A stretch of DNA of 64,000 nucleotides from Candidatus Methanoperedens sp. (GCA_026552955.1 JAPMTS010000047.1:80485-144484), one strand, 5' to 3'. Counted from the stretch's first letter, positions 54,554 through 63,860 are shown. The notes: generated by a model not told the origin, from the letters alone. Made by a program: numbers and translations.

Positions 54554-54844
54554 ATGGCAGAAATAAGAAATTTTGTATTAAGGGAAAAGAATGGAAATGA
54601 AACCGGAGTATTTACCGGTCACCAACCGCGCCAGGCAGCATTGAAAGCAGCCAATCGCAGCAAAGGAACAAAGTCAAAACCCGTTGAATTACGATTAAGG
54701 GAGAGAGGAACAAAGAAGATTCATATATACAAGGGATGGACAGAAGTCGTTGCTGCTCCAAAGAACAAACCAAAATGGATGCCTGCAAAGATCAACAAGC
54801 CTAATGTAAAGAAAGTAGGTGTTGAGCTGCTGGATAAAGTATAA
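54554..54844 (+). CDS. Chromatin protein MC1
   Basis: A 96-aa monomeric DNA-bending protein that compacts chromosomes of Methanosarcinales and haloarchaea. NFVLREKNGNETGVFTGHQPRQAALKAANRS and LRERGTKKIHIYKGW are diagnostic. ATG 54554 is chosen because MAEIRNFVLREK aligns with the family; the frame runs back to a TTG. TTTATATAC near 54487 gives a 37-nt leader. The rest of the 280-bp gap upstream contains only AT-rich DNA and a CAACGGTTG inverted repeat. A T9 tract near 54863 is a likely terminator. Confidence 0.95.
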   Translation: MAEIRNFVLREKNGNETGVFTGHQPRQAALKAANRSKGTKSKPVELRLRERGTKKIHIYKGWTEVVAAPKNKPKWMPAKINKPNVKKVGVELLDKV

Positions 54845-54975
54845 TTAAATTTTAATATTTTATTTTTTTTTAATAAATTTCAAAAACGTTTCCATTTGAG
54901 AATATATCATTAACCTACGGAAAGATTCGTAGTTACAGAAACATCTTTTAATATCCTTGTCTATTAATAATAACA

Positions 54976-55692
54976 ATGCAAGATAATGACCCTGGTGAGA
55001 AGCTCCTGATACTGCCGCTGGGAGAAGAATCCAAAAAGATAACGCAGGTAATCTCAAACGACACAGCAAGGAAAATAATCGAGCTTCTTGCTGATGCGCC
55101 TCTTTCTGCCACTGATATTGCAGATCATTTGCAGGCGCCTCTTACCACTATTGCCTACAACCTTGAGAATCTGGAGGGCGTGGGGCTTGTCAAGGTGGAG
55201 AGGATAAAATATAGTGAAAAAGGCCGGGAAGTTAAGATATATGCACCTGTAAGAAAGCTCATTGTTGTAGTACCTGAGAAGACAGACAGGAAATCAGTTA
55301 CTGACATTATAAGAAAGTACCTGGGAGTAATTTTAGCAGCGGTGCTTGCTTCAAGCTTCATTGAATTTTTCATGAGAAGCAGGAGTGAAAAAATAATACA
55401 AACATATGATTATTCATTGACTGAAACTCCATTTCCAACTCCTGCAATTCCAGCTGTTTCCCCTGCCGGTGCTTTAAATGAAACCATGAAAAGTATCAGC
55501 AGCACAGCCTCATCTCCGGTTACCACTCCAATTGTTCCCTCCTTACCCGATGCTCCAGTTACGATCTTCACAAACGTAGCCGACATCATTACTGCGCATC
55601 CGGGACTGCTTTTCCTCATGGGATGCCTGTTTATGGTGGCTCTGCTTATGGTTATGGATTATCGTAGAAAAAAAATTTCGAGAAACATATAG
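54976..55692 (+). CDS. Membrane-anchored winged-helix protein
   Basis: A 238-aa protein. Residues 1-95 form an ArsR-like winged helix (SNDTARKIIELLADAPLSATDIADHLQAPLTTIAYNLENLEGVGLVKV). Then one membrane helix (YLGVILAAVLASSFIEFF), a 75-residue linker rich in Pro, Ser and Thr, and a second helix (GLLFLMGCLFMVALLMVM) follow, with a short basic C-terminus. The linker would face outside. The protein could link an extracellular signal to promoter binding at the membrane; no sensor domain is recognised. Confidence 0.75.
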   Translation: MQDNDPGEKLLILPLGEESKKITQVISNDTARKIIELLADAPLSATDIADHLQAPLTTIAYNLENLEGVGLVKVERIKYSEKGREVKIYAPVRKLIVVVPEKTDRKSVTDIIRKYLGVILAAVLASSFIEFFMRSRSEKIIQTYDYSLTETPFPTPAIPAVSPAGALNETMKSISSTASSPVTTPIVPSLPDAPVTIFTNVADIITAHPGLLFLMGCLFMVALLMVMDYRRKKISRNI

Positions 55693-55708
55693 AAAACAAC
55701 TGACTAAA

Positions 55709-55741
55709 CGAACTCTAGCAACGTGAGTCCGTGCGAGTTCG
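55709..55741 (+). terminator. Hairpin after the winged-helix gene
   Basis: CGAACTC (55709-55715) pairs with GAGTTCG (55735-55741) around a 19-nt loop. It lies 16 nt past the stop codon and before the convergent PEBP gene. No strong T-tract follows directly, so it is a weak candidate. Confidence 0.35.
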
Positions 55742-55832
55742 TTGTTAATTCTTTCACAGAGCTGTGATGCTCATCTCAGAGTTCTGTGCGCTCTTCTCAA
55801 ACCAGAAGTTAACAAAAAACTCAATAATTATT

Positions 55833-56381
55833 CTATCTCCGGTATGTCCCCATCAACGCACCTTCTGCAAGTATATGTCCCTTCATGGCGCTTTCCACCT
55901 GATTTTTTGAAGCTTGCGCTGGCAGGTTGATTTTCATATCAAGAGCATAGACTTTAAAAAAATACCTGTGAGTTTTTCCGGAAGGAGGACATGGCCCGCC
56001 ATATCCGGGGTGCCCAAAATCCGTCATACCCTGCATGCTTCCGTCAGCGAGGGTCTTATCCTGCGGCATTCCTTTTGGCAGATTCCAGGTTTGGGACGGT
56101 ATGTTATATATCACCCAGTGAACAAAAGTCCCTCCAGGAGCGTCGGGATCATCCATTATCAATGTGATGCTCTGGGTTCCTGCAGGTATCCCTTTCCAGG
56201 ATATCGAAGGTGAAATATCTCTTCCTTTACACGTAAATTCATCAGGTATCATATCTCCCTCATTAAATCCCTCTGCCTGGATCGAAATCTTTTCCATATA
56301 CTTATTCTCCTTTGCGATGCATCCTGTCAAAAGCAATATCATTATAATCAATAATGTAAGCTTGACATTCATTTTACTCAA
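55833..56381 (-). CDS. PEBP (YbhB/YbcL) family lipoprotein
   Basis: A 182-aa phosphatidylethanolamine-binding-like protein. A lipobox (LLTGC) ends the signal helix at residue 21, so it is likely lipid-anchored outside the membrane. PDEFTCKGRDISPSISWKGIP, LIMDDPDAPGGTFVHWVIYNIP and HPGYGGPCPPSGKTHRYFF are the conserved ligand-pocket motifs. The biochemical role of prokaryotic members is largely unknown. It is convergent with the winged-helix gene. Confidence 0.9.
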   Translation of the reverse strand: MSKMNVKLTLLIIMILLLTGCIAKENKYMEKISIQAEGFNEGDMIPDEFTCKGRDISPSISWKGIPAGTQSITLIMDDPDAPGGTFVHWVIYNIPSQTWNLPKGMPQDKTLADGSMQGMTDFGHPGYGGPCPPSGKTHRYFFKVYALDMKINLPAQASKNQVESAMKGHILAEGALMGTYRR

Positions 56382-56427
56382 ATTTACTTTCTATCTCATT
56401 CAAATTTATGGTTTTCGAGTCTTTAAA

Positions 56428-56796
56428 TTATATTATATTCCTGGTTTTTTCTGCGGCTTTTTTCAGCTCGTTCAGGATAAGACCGATAAAACCCATATTA
56501 GATACCAGGACAACTATCAGAGCATTAGGACCTGCTTCGTATATTATAAGCTTTTTATCATTTGTTTCAACAATAATTGATTTTGGTTTCTGTTTGTTTA
56601 ATCTCATAGTCGTAGATTCAGCCGACATAAATAAAGTGGCTGTCAAAGCGGCGAATGCTTCATTGTCAAATCCGGGACTTGCTTCCCGGGAAACCATCAG
56701 CAATCCCTGTTTAGAAACAAGAGCGCAAAGTTCCACACCCCCAACTGATAGAATTTCCTCAAGAATCTTTTCAAGCATATTGGCGATTGTTTCCAT
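56428..56796 (-). CDS. Roadblock/LC7 domain protein
   Basis: A 122-aa protein with the roadblock fold: GGVELCALVSKQGLLMVSRE, a helix with FDNEAFAALTATLFMSAESTTM and KPKSIIVETNDKKLIIYEAG. Roadblock proteins often regulate small Ras-like GTPases in prokaryotes. A GTPase fused to a KaiC-like domain is at 33235, but the two are 22 kb apart. The start overlaps the stop codon of the membrane protein gene, so they are coupled. Confidence 0.85.
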   Translation of the reverse strand: METIANMLEKILEEILSVGGVELCALVSKQGLLMVSREASPGFDNEAFAALTATLFMSAESTTMRLNKQKPKSIIVETNDKKLIIYEAGPNALIVVLVSNMGFIGLILNELKKAAEKTRNII

Positions 56797-57143
56797 TATT
56801 TCCTCAATAAATTAAGTGCCCTGAACACAACAAGCAGGAAATAGATTACTCCTATCTGGAAAAAAACCAGTAAAATATCCTGAATAAAATGGACTTGATC
56901 TTCACCATATGTCTGGACAAATCCCGGATATTCAAGAATTGAGGCGGCTAAAAAAAATGGGGATAAGATCATCACAAAGGTCAAAGCGCTCCTTATTTTA
57001 TCAAATCTTAAATATGTCAGCGACTTCAATATAGCATTATCCATATTCCTGATCTTTAAAAATATCAATAACATTAAACCCACTAAAATAATTCTCACCA
57101 GAAAGTCCAGAATATTCAGAAGATAATTCATCACTATCTGCAA
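56796..57143 (-). CDS. Small membrane protein of unknown function
   Basis: A 115-aa protein with three hydrophobic segments (YLLNILDFLVRIILVGLMLLIFL, ALTFVMILSPFFLAASIL, ILLVFFQIGVIYFLLVVF). No family is recognised. It lies 2 nt after PAN and is coupled to the roadblock gene, so the three form an operon. A membrane partner for the roadblock protein is a possible reading. Confidence 0.6.
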   Translation of the reverse strand: MQIVMNYLLNILDFLVRIILVGLMLLIFLKIRNMDNAILKSLTYLRFDKIRSALTFVMILSPFFLAASILEYPGFVQTYGEDQVHFIQDILLVFFQIGVIYFLLVVFRALNLLRK

Positions 57144-57145
57144 AT

Positions 57146-58387
57146 TTAAGCGAACATACCTTCAGAATGCAGGCTGTGCTTTGTGGGGGCGATCAATAGC
57201 TTTCTAATTGCGTTACGGAAATCTTCCATTCCCACGCCAAAACGTTCTTCCCTTACCGCGAACATGCCCGCTTCCATTGCTATAGCTTTTAGATCGGAAC
57301 CATTAGCCCCGTCGGTGAGTGAAGATAGCTCATCAAAATCAACCTCATCCGAAAGCTTCATTTTCCTGGAATGGATTTTTAGTATCATCTTTCGTGCATC
57401 CTTGTTTGGCATAGGGATTGAGATAAACCGGTCAAATCTTCCCGGCCTGAGAAGGGCAAGATCAAGAATATCCGGCCTGTTCGTTGCAGCGATGATCCTG
57501 ACATTCCCTCTGGGATTAAAACCATCCATTTCCGAAAGCAGCTGCATCAATGTGCGCTGGACTTCACGGTCTCCTGATGTAGCGGAATCAATTCTTTTTG
57601 CTCCTATTGAATCAAGCTCATCAATAAAAATAATGCTCGGAGATTTTTCTTTTGCCATTTTAAAAAGATCCCGTACAAGCCTGGCGCCTTCACCGATATA
57701 TTTTTGCACAAGTTCCGAACCCACGATCCTGATAAATGTTGCTTTTGTCTGGCTTGCAACGGCTTTTGCCAGGAGTGATTTTCCAGTACCGGGAGCGCCA
57801 AATAATAATATGCCTTTTGGAGGCTCGATTCCGATTCGTTCGAATACCTCCGGTTTAGTAAGGGGGAGTTCAACAGTCTCCCGAAGCTCACGGATGGGTC
57901 CTTCAAGCCCCCCGATATCCGAATATGAAACGTTCGGGGATTCGATGACCTCCATCCCATGTACGAACGGGTCTCGTGAAGATGGAAGAATACCGACAAC
58001 GGCAAGACTCTGGTAATTTAAGGAAACCGCAGTTCCAGGAACCAGGTCTGAGTTGTTGATCAACTGCGTTGATCCCACTACGAACTGGGGTCCGGTACTG
58101 CTCCTTATTATTACTTTCCCGCCATCAAGAACATCCACAACGGTCCCCACAACAAGCGGTGGTGTTTTTATTCGTTCAAGTTCGCTTTTCAGCTGGCGTA
58201 TCTCTCTTTCGTAGTTAAGCATCTGGCTCTCAGTAAAACGCTTTTCATTTTCTATCTTATTGGCCTGTTCCTTGAGGAGAGCGTTCCTTTCCTCAAGCAT
58301 TTTTATCCTGTCCATCAGATAGCGTGAAAAATCATTATTCCCCATTGAAACCGGGCTTTCCTGGGAATTATCCTGGGATTCTGTCAT
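57146..58387 (-). CDS. pan: Proteasome-activating nucleotidase PAN
   Basis: A 413-aa AAA+ ATPase that unfolds proteins for the 20S proteasome. A coiled coil (about residues 20-75), an OB domain ([21 protein letters not shown]) and the AAA domain with Walker [15 protein letters not shown] and Walker [15 protein letters not shown], then the second region of homology RPGRFDR, are in order. The C-terminus ends in HSEGMFA; the usual HbYX tail (hydrophobic-Tyr-X) is replaced by Met-Phe-Ala. ATG 58387 is 27 nt from a shared TATATA, so the mRNA is probably leaderless; the frame extends 46 codons upstream without support. Confidence 0.93.
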   Translation of the reverse strand: MTESQDNSQESPVSMGNNDFSRYLMDRIKMLEERNALLKEQANKIENEKRFTESQMLNYEREIRQLKSELERIKTPPLVVGTVVDVLDGGKVIIRSSTGPQFVVGSTQLINNSDLVPGTAVSLNYQSLAVVGILPSSRDPFVHGMEVIESPNVSYSDIGGLEGPIRELRETVELPLTKPEVFERIGIEPPKGILLFGAPGTGKSLLAKAVASQTKATFIRIVGSELVQKYIGEGARLVRDLFKMAKEKSPSIIFIDELDSIGAKRIDSATSGDREVQRTLMQLLSEMDGFNPRGNVRIIAATNRPDILDLALLRPGRFDRFISIPMPNKDARKMILKIHSRKMKLSDEVDFDELSSLTDGANGSDLKAIAMEAGMFAVREERFGVGMEDFRNAIRKLLIAPTKHSLHSEGMFA

Positions 58388-58411
58388 CGAATGATATTTA
58401 AGCGTGGACGG

Positions 58412-58417
58412 TATATA
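58412..58417. promoter_or_regulatory. Single TATA box shared by pan and the aMBF1 gene
   Basis: The symmetric TATATA in GGTATATAGAG has its centre at 58414.5. The pan ATG begins at 58387 on one side and the aMBF1 ATG at 58440 on the other, 27.5 and 25.5 nt away, the expected distance for leaderless starts. A separate TTTAA at about 58397 is a weaker alternative. Confidence 0.6.
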
Positions 58418-58439
58418 GAGTTTTCGTCGAGATGATGTG

Positions 58440-58925
58440 ATGGAATGTGAAATTTGTGGTACAGAAATAAAGGGAAATCCTATTCGAGTAACAGTCGAAG
58501 GAACTATTCTGGATGTATGCGGCAAATGCGCCCATTATGGAAAACCGCAGGATAAGTGGACGCCGGTGTCAAGAAAAATAGCACCCACAGAAAGGGTAAT
58601 AGTTTCACACAGGCCAAAAAGGGATGCTTTTGATAAGCTCGAGGATGAGATTCTCCCGGATTATGCCCAGGTTATCAGGAAAGCCAGGGAATCCCAGGGA
58701 TTGACCATCGAGGAACTGGCTTCAAAGATGATGGAAAAAGCCACCCTTATCAGGAAAATTGAACGAGAGGAACTGGTACCTGAGGATACTGTTCGCAGGA
58801 AGCTTGAAACCACGTTAAATATCAAATTGACCGAGAGAGTCTCTTCGCAAGACCAGCGGGGCGGCGGATTTATCAGGGGAACCACCCTGGGGGATGTGGC
58901 AATTATCAGGAAGAAAGGGAAATAG
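58440..58925 (+). CDS. Multiprotein bridging factor homologue aMBF1
   Basis: A 161-aa protein with an N-terminal zinc ribbon ([15 protein letters not shown]...CGKC) and a C-terminal Cro-like helix-turn-helix ([44 protein letters not shown]). This matches archaeal MBF1, found associated with ribosomes and transcription. The ATG at 58440 is preferred over the GTG one codon earlier because of the TATA distance. It is divergent from pan. Confidence 0.93.
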   Translation: MECEICGTEIKGNPIRVTVEGTILDVCGKCAHYGKPQDKWTPVSRKIAPTERVIVSHRPKRDAFDKLEDEILPDYAQVIRKARESQGLTIEELASKMMEKATLIRKIEREELVPEDTVRRKLETTLNIKLTERVSSQDQRGGGFIRGTTLGDVAIIRKKGK

Positions 58926-58985
58926 GGAATTAATAAAACTTCGCATCAATGAAATAAAGGATCTCCTTTCTCAAATCGTAACGTC

Positions 58986-60143
58986 TCACTCAAGTTCTTT
59001 TATGAACTCAGTAAGCCGTCCGCATGAAACCTTCTTCTTGGCCTGGCTGCACTTTTTGACCTTATCCAGGAGTATGCTCATCTGCTCGTGTGAGAGGTCA
59101 TATCCCATTTTTTGGACAACACCTTTTAATGCTTTTGAACCTGTGTGTTTTCCGATGATTATTTCCCGTTTTGCGCCAACCATTTCAGGGGCGAATAATT
59201 CATAGGTCATGGGTTCCTCAAGAACCGCAGCCACATGTATCCCGGACTCATGAGCAAATGCATTTGCTCCTACAATGGCTTTTGTCTTGGGGATCGGTAT
59301 TTCGGTATATTGTTCTACGAGCTTTGACAGTTCCATCAATTTGCTAACATCATACTTTTCAATACCATATTGAACACGCAGACCTACGAGAAGTTCCTCA
59401 AGCGCCGCATTTCCGCAGCGTTCTCCGATACCGTTAACTGTTGTATGAAGCTGGAAAGCTCCTGCCTCGGCGCCACTGAGCGTGTTTGCGACAGCCATTC
59501 CAAGATCGTTATGGCAATGGATGCATAACCTGGTTTTTAGGTTTTTCTTGATCTCGCTGACCAGGTAGAACGCTGTACTGGGATTCAATATTCCTACCGT
59601 ATCGGCAATGCTCACATAATCCGCGCGGTGTTCTTCTGCTGACTTGAAAATAGACTTTAGAACATCAATATCCGTACGAGTTGCATCTTCAGCGGCAAAC
59701 CTCACTTTAAGGCCGTGGTCCTTTGCGTAATCCAGCACATCAAGCGCGCAGGATGTGGCCTCATCAAATGTTTTATGGTATTTATATTTAAGATGCAGGT
59801 CTGATGTTGCTATGAAAATGCTTACGAAATCCACATCGCATTTTAGCGCCGTATCAACATCTTTTGCCACTGACCGTGCAAGACAGCATATCTTGGCATC
59901 AAGCCCAAGATGTGCGATTTCTCTCACTGTATCTTCTTCAGCCTGCGAAACAACAGGGAATCCCGCTTCTATGACATCCACACCTACACTATCGAGTTTT
60001 TGGGCTATCGCGATTTTTTCCTGTTTTGAGAAAGCCACGCCTGGCGTCTGTTCGCCATCCCGCAAAGTAACATCACAAATCTCTATTTTACCGGGTTTGT
60101 GATTGATGAATTTCATTAAATTGTTTTTGGAATAATCAGTCAT
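58986..60143 (-). CDS. aksA: Homocitrate synthase-type enzyme (AksA-like)
   Basis: A 385-aa HMGL-like synthase. DVTLRDGEQTPGVAFS, IHCHNDLGMAVANTLSGAEAG, NGIGERCGNAALEELLVG and FAHESGIHVAAVL are the catalytic motifs. Unlike LeuA at 16988 it lacks the C-terminal regulatory domain, as AksA and NifV do. AksA extends 2-oxoglutarate toward the 2-oxosuberate used for coenzyme B and, in some organisms, biotin. The methanogen-type cofactor genes in the window favour AksA over NifV. A later start at Met10 (60116) is possible. Confidence 0.85.
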   Translation of the reverse strand: MTDYSKNNLMKFINHKPGKIEICDVTLRDGEQTPGVAFSKQEKIAIAQKLDSVGVDVIEAGFPVVSQAEEDTVREIAHLGLDAKICCLARSVAKDVDTALKCDVDFVSIFIATSDLHLKYKYHKTFDEATSCALDVLDYAKDHGLKVRFAAEDATRTDIDVLKSIFKSAEEHRADYVSIADTVGILNPSTAFYLVSEIKKNLKTRLCIHCHNDLGMAVANTLSGAEAGAFQLHTTVNGIGERCGNAALEELLVGLRVQYGIEKYDVSKLMELSKLVEQYTEIPIPKTKAIVGANAFAHESGIHVAAVLEEPMTYELFAPEMVGAKREIIIGKHTGSKALKGVVQKMGYDLSHEQMSILLDKVKKCSQAKKKVSCGRLTEFIKELE

Positions 60144-60448
60144 ATGTATCAGAATTATTAAAGACGTCTAATATATTGCCAACATTAGATTAACCATCTG
60201 GATTTGATATTCGTAAGGCATTCTAAAGCTATTGCTACCATACAGTAAATAAGGTTTTTGCTATTATTCTAAAATCTGAATATAATAAGTATAATAATGA
60301 TAATTTTCAGTTTATCTAGAATTATAATTTTTAAGGTATATTATCCTGGATATAACAATTGTTTCATGAATGAATTAACTGTGCGAAATTTCTATTTCCA
60401 ATAATTCAAATATGCTATTCTCTTTCTTGAAAAAAGAAATGGATAGGT
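60144..60448. other. AT-rich non-coding stretch before mutS
   Basis: No gene is visible between aksA and mutS apart from the RNA-like hairpin at 60449-60494. The stretch is very AT-rich and holds the aksA promoter region (CTTTAATAATTC near 60157). On the minus strand, TTTCTT/AAGAAA around a T-rich loop at 60421-60438 could end the small transcript. Confidence 0.5.
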
Positions 60449-60494
60449 GAGGAACCAAAAAAAATAGTTTTTTGGATAGGATAGGAGGTTCCTC
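60449..60494 (-). ncRNA. Candidate small RNA with terminal stem
   Basis: On the minus strand GAGGAACC (starting at 60494) pairs perfectly with GGTTCCTC (ending at 60449). Inside, CCAAAAAA can pair with TTTTTTGG, so two folds compete. The minus-strand TATA box TATAAATA at 60516-60523 has its centre 26 nt before 60494, so the stem begins at the predicted +1, as in the copies at 5011 and 39232. The loop sequence differs from theirs. A hairpin with T-rich loop follows at 60421-60438. Confidence 0.45.
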
Positions 60495-60603
60495 TAATAC
60501 TAAATACATGAGCTGTATTTATATCCATTTTCCATGATTATACCCAAATATTTACCAATTTATGCAAAAACAAAAATAGGAATAAGGGAATATCACATCC
60601 TCC

Positions 60604-63219
60604 ATGGACAAGATGACACCTGCTATGAAGCAGTATTACGAGGCAAAGGAAAAACACAGCGATGCACTCATCTTTTTCCGGATGGGTGATTTCTATGAGT
60701 CTTTTGGCGAAGATGCAAAAGTAATCGCAAAGGAACTTGAAATAACGCTCACTTCAAGAGGCAGGGATAAAGAAGGACAGGACATGCCCCTGGCCGGGAT
60801 ACCATATCATGCAGTCGACTCATATCTTCCAAAACTTATAAAGAAGGGATATAAGGTAGCAATATGCGAACAGCTTGAAGATCCTAAAAAAGCAAAAGGA
60901 GTTGTAAAAAGAGGAGTTGTCAGGGTTATCACGCCCGGAACTGTTATTGATTCATCCCTTATTTCCGACCAATCAAATAATTACCTCATGTCGGTTTGCG
61001 GTGAAGGTATGGAATTCGGTTTATCGTTCCTTGACGTAAGTACGGGTGAATTCCTGACTACCCAGTTTTCCGATAATAATTCTTATGATAAAATAATAAG
61101 CGAAGCTTCCAGGATGCATGCGGCTGAGTGCATTCTTCTTCCCACGCTTTTTGAAAATAAAAAATTGACCCAGAGGTTAAGGCAATCAGGTTTGGTTCTT
61201 AACAAATTCGATAATGAAGCATTTGACACAAAAAACGCACGTGACCGGCTCCTCAAACATTTTGGGATAATGACCCTTGAAGGTATGGGATGTGAAAAAC
61301 TCAACCTGGCGATCGCTGCTTCCGGCGCCGCGCTTGCTTATGCAAAAACAACCCAGATGAGGGATTTGAATCACATCCGGACAATGAGAACATATTTCGA
61401 ACATGAGTTCATGGTACTTGATTCCATTACTCTTCGGAACCTTGAGATAATACAGAACATCAGGGGCGAGGGGACAGGGTCCCTATTATCTGTCATTGAC
61501 CGCACAAAAACACCAATGGGAGGACGCATGATGAGGAAATGGCTGCTTTTGCCATTGATTTCTGTTGGCAAAATAACAGAAAGACTGGATTCTATTGATG
61601 AAATTGTCAAAAAGACACTAATGCGGTACGATCTGCGTTCACAACTCTCGCGAATTCGAGATATAGAACGGCTTATCGGCCGTATCGTTTATGGCAACTC
61701 AAATGCCCGTGATCTAATCGCGCTTAAAGTTTCACTTCTTACAATACCTGAGATAACAGCTTCCCTTAAAGAAAACGGTGCAAAATCAGGACTTTTACCG
61801 GGCATATCAGAAAGGCTGGGAGATCATAAAGATATTGCAGAGTTGATTGAAAGGGCTTTTGTTGATAATCCGCCTATTAGCGTCCGGGAAGGCGGCATGA
61901 TAAAAGAAGGGTATAATGAAAAGCTTGATGAACTCAAGAATTTGTCCCTTCATGGAAAAGACTGGATAGCGCAGATGCAGCAGAAAGAACGGGACAGGAC
62001 AGGTATAAAATCTCTTAAAATTGGATATAATTCCGTATTCGGATATTATATCGAAGTCACAAAAACAAATCTTTCACAAGTACCAGGCGATTATATCCGA
62101 AAACAAACGACTGCCAACGGCGAACGCTTTTACACTCCTGTGCTCAAGGAAAAAGAAGTGATGATACTTTCTGCAGATGAAAAACGGACAGCACTTGAAT
62201 TTGAACTCTTTACCGAAATCAATTATTTCATCGCAGGAAAGTCCAAAGAATTACAGATCACAGCACAAGCACTCGGAGAACTGGATGTCATCACGAACCT
62301 TGCGCAAATAGCCGTGGATAACAAATACGTAAGACCCGAAGTGAATGAGGGCTGCAATGTCCTGATAAGGGATGCAAGGCATCCTGTAGTAGAATTTGCT
62401 ATTCCAGGCGGCTTTGTCCCGAATGATACTCATATGGATTGCCAGGATAACCAGTTCCTGCTCCTGACGGGGCCGAACATGGCCGGAAAATCCACATACA
62501 TGAGGCAGACGGCGCTAATAGTTATTATGGCGCAAATTGGCAGTTTCGTACCCGCATCTTTTGCTTCTGTCGGGCTTGTGGACCGGATATTCACCCGTGT
62601 TGGGGCATTTGATGACCTTGCCAGCGGGCAGAGCACTTTTATGATAGAGATGGTGGAACTTGCAAATATCCTTAATAATGCCACACCAAAGAGCCTTATA
62701 CTTCTTGATGAGATCGGAAGAGGCACAAGCACTTATGATGGTTACAGCATAGCAAAAGCCGTTGTTGAATTCATTCATAACAAGGAACGTGTGGGTGTGA
62801 GGTCGCTTTTCGCTACCCATTATCACCAACTGACTGCCATAAGCAGTGTCTTGAAAAGGGTGAAAAATTACCACGTTGCAGTGAAAGAAGAAGGCAATGA
62901 CCTTGTATTCCTTCGCAAAATCATTCCCGGCGCGACTGACAAGAGTTACGGCATCCATGTAGCAAGGCTTGCAGGTGTCCCTTTGAAAGTAACGCAGAGG
63001 GCAAAGGAGATCTTAAAAGAGATGGAGAATGCAAGTTCCATAAGCGGCAGGGGAAAAGACAGCGCCAGGTATACGCAGCTCATGCTTTTTGATTCGGAAA
63101 ACACAGCAAAGGAATCGCCGGTCGTTGGGGAACTCAAGAAACTTGATGTGGATGCCATGACGCCGCTTGAGGCGCTCAATGCACTGGCAGAACTCAAGAA
63201 AAAAGCATCACAGGAGTAG
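60604..63219 (+). CDS. mutS: DNA mismatch repair protein MutS
   Basis: An 871-aa mismatch sensor. The mismatch-binding motif is GDFYESFGEDA near residue 28 (Phe-x-Glu). The connector and clamp regions follow, and the ATPase has Walker A TGPNMAGKSTYMRQTAL near 625 and Walker B LILLDEIGRGTSTYDGYSIA near 700. The length is that of bacterial MutS1, which is patchy in archaea and thought to have entered Methanosarcinales from bacteria. No mutL is in the window. The start is ATG 60604; Met4 is an alternative. Confidence 0.97.
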   Translation: MDKMTPAMKQYYEAKEKHSDALIFFRMGDFYESFGEDAKVIAKELEITLTSRGRDKEGQDMPLAGIPYHAVDSYLPKLIKKGYKVAICEQLEDPKKAKGVVKRGVVRVITPGTVIDSSLISDQSNNYLMSVCGEGMEFGLSFLDVSTGEFLTTQFSDNNSYDKIISEASRMHAAECILLPTLFENKKLTQRLRQSGLVLNKFDNEAFDTKNARDRLLKHFGIMTLEGMGCEKLNLAIAASGAALAYAKTTQMRDLNHIRTMRTYFEHEFMVLDSITLRNLEIIQNIRGEGTGSLLSVIDRTKTPMGGRMMRKWLLLPLISVGKITERLDSIDEIVKKTLMRYDLRSQLSRIRDIERLIGRIVYGNSNARDLIALKVSLLTIPEITASLKENGAKSGLLPGISERLGDHKDIAELIERAFVDNPPISVREGGMIKEGYNEKLDELKNLSLHGKDWIAQMQQKERDRTGIKSLKIGYNSVFGYYIEVTKTNLSQVPGDYIRKQTTANGERFYTPVLKEKEVMILSADEKRTALEFELFTEINYFIAGKSKELQITAQALGELDVITNLAQIAVDNKYVRPEVNEGCNVLIRDARHPVVEFAIPGGFVPNDTHMDCQDNQFLLLTGPNMAGKSTYMRQTALIVIMAQIGSFVPASFASVGLVDRIFTRVGAFDDLASGQSTFMIEMVELANILNNATPKSLILLDEIGRGTSTYDGYSIAKAVVEFIHNKERVGVRSLFATHYHQLTAISSVLKRVKNYHVAVKEEGNDLVFLRKIIPGATDKSYGIHVARLAGVPLKVTQRAKEILKEMENASSISGRGKDSARYTQLMLFDSENTAKESPVVGELKKLDVDAMTPLEALNALAELKKKASQE

Positions 63220-63326
63220 TTAATCAGGATAAGAGTGAAAGAGTGCATGGATAAGTTTAAGGTACAAGGGTAATCATAAGACGAACTGACTCGATTAATG
63301 AGCAAAAACAAAAATGAGTGAATTAA

Positions 63327-63860
63327 ATGGTAATAATCAAAGGACACGAAATAGAGACAGTAATTGTCAGGAATGCTCATAATCGAAGGGCTTTGCAATT
63401 GAAAAATAATATCATTATGCTTTTAAGAAGTATTGGTGTCAACGAAAATGACATTGATGTACCTGTTGAAAATGTAGCGATTAAGAAAGCCAAAGCTTCT
63501 GCGACCTGGTACTATAGCGGCCATCGGATGTATTACAGCCATAACATGCAACGTAAATTCGTTGATAACCTCCATGTCCTGTTCAAGGTAATCGAGATCG
63601 AGTCAAAACTGGTCCTTTTTGAAAAAAAGACTTTTGAAGACTTTATTTCCGATTTCAGGGAGGATTCGGACGTTGATGATAAACGCAAAGAGGCACGAGA
63701 ATTTTTTGGCGTTGACCAGGATGTAAATGATCTGGAGTTAATTAGTAAGAAATATAAAGCTATGGCAAAAGAATTTCATCCTGATATGCCTACCGGGGAC
63801 ACTGAAAAATTCAAGCAGCTAAATATAGCACATAAGATCTTAAAAAGAGAATTAACCTAG
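63327..63860 (+). CDS. Protein with C-terminal J domain
   Basis: A 177-aa protein. The last 60 residues are a J domain, with REFFGVDQDVNDLELISKKYKAMAKEFHPDMPTGDTEKFKQLNIAHKIL, including the HPD that activates Hsp70 ATPase. The N-terminal 110 residues (KGHEIETVIVRNAHNRRALQLKNNIIMLLRSIG) are not recognised. The order, with J at the C-terminus, is opposite to DnaJ, so it is probably a dedicated cochaperone. It is 107 nt after mutS. Confidence 0.8.
   Translation: MVIIKGHEIETVIVRNAHNRRALQLKNNIIMLLRSIGVNENDIDVPVENVAIKKAKASATWYYSGHRMYYSHNMQRKFVDNLHVLFKVIEIESKLVLFEKKTFEDFISDFREDSDVDDKRKEAREFFGVDQDVNDLELISKKYKAMAKEFHPDMPTGDTEKFKQLNIAHKILKRELT

Noticed and set aside
58986..60143. NifV homocitrate synthase for nitrogenase
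   Set aside because: Not excluded by sequence alone, but no nif genes are near and the methanogen-type cofactor set makes AksA more likely.
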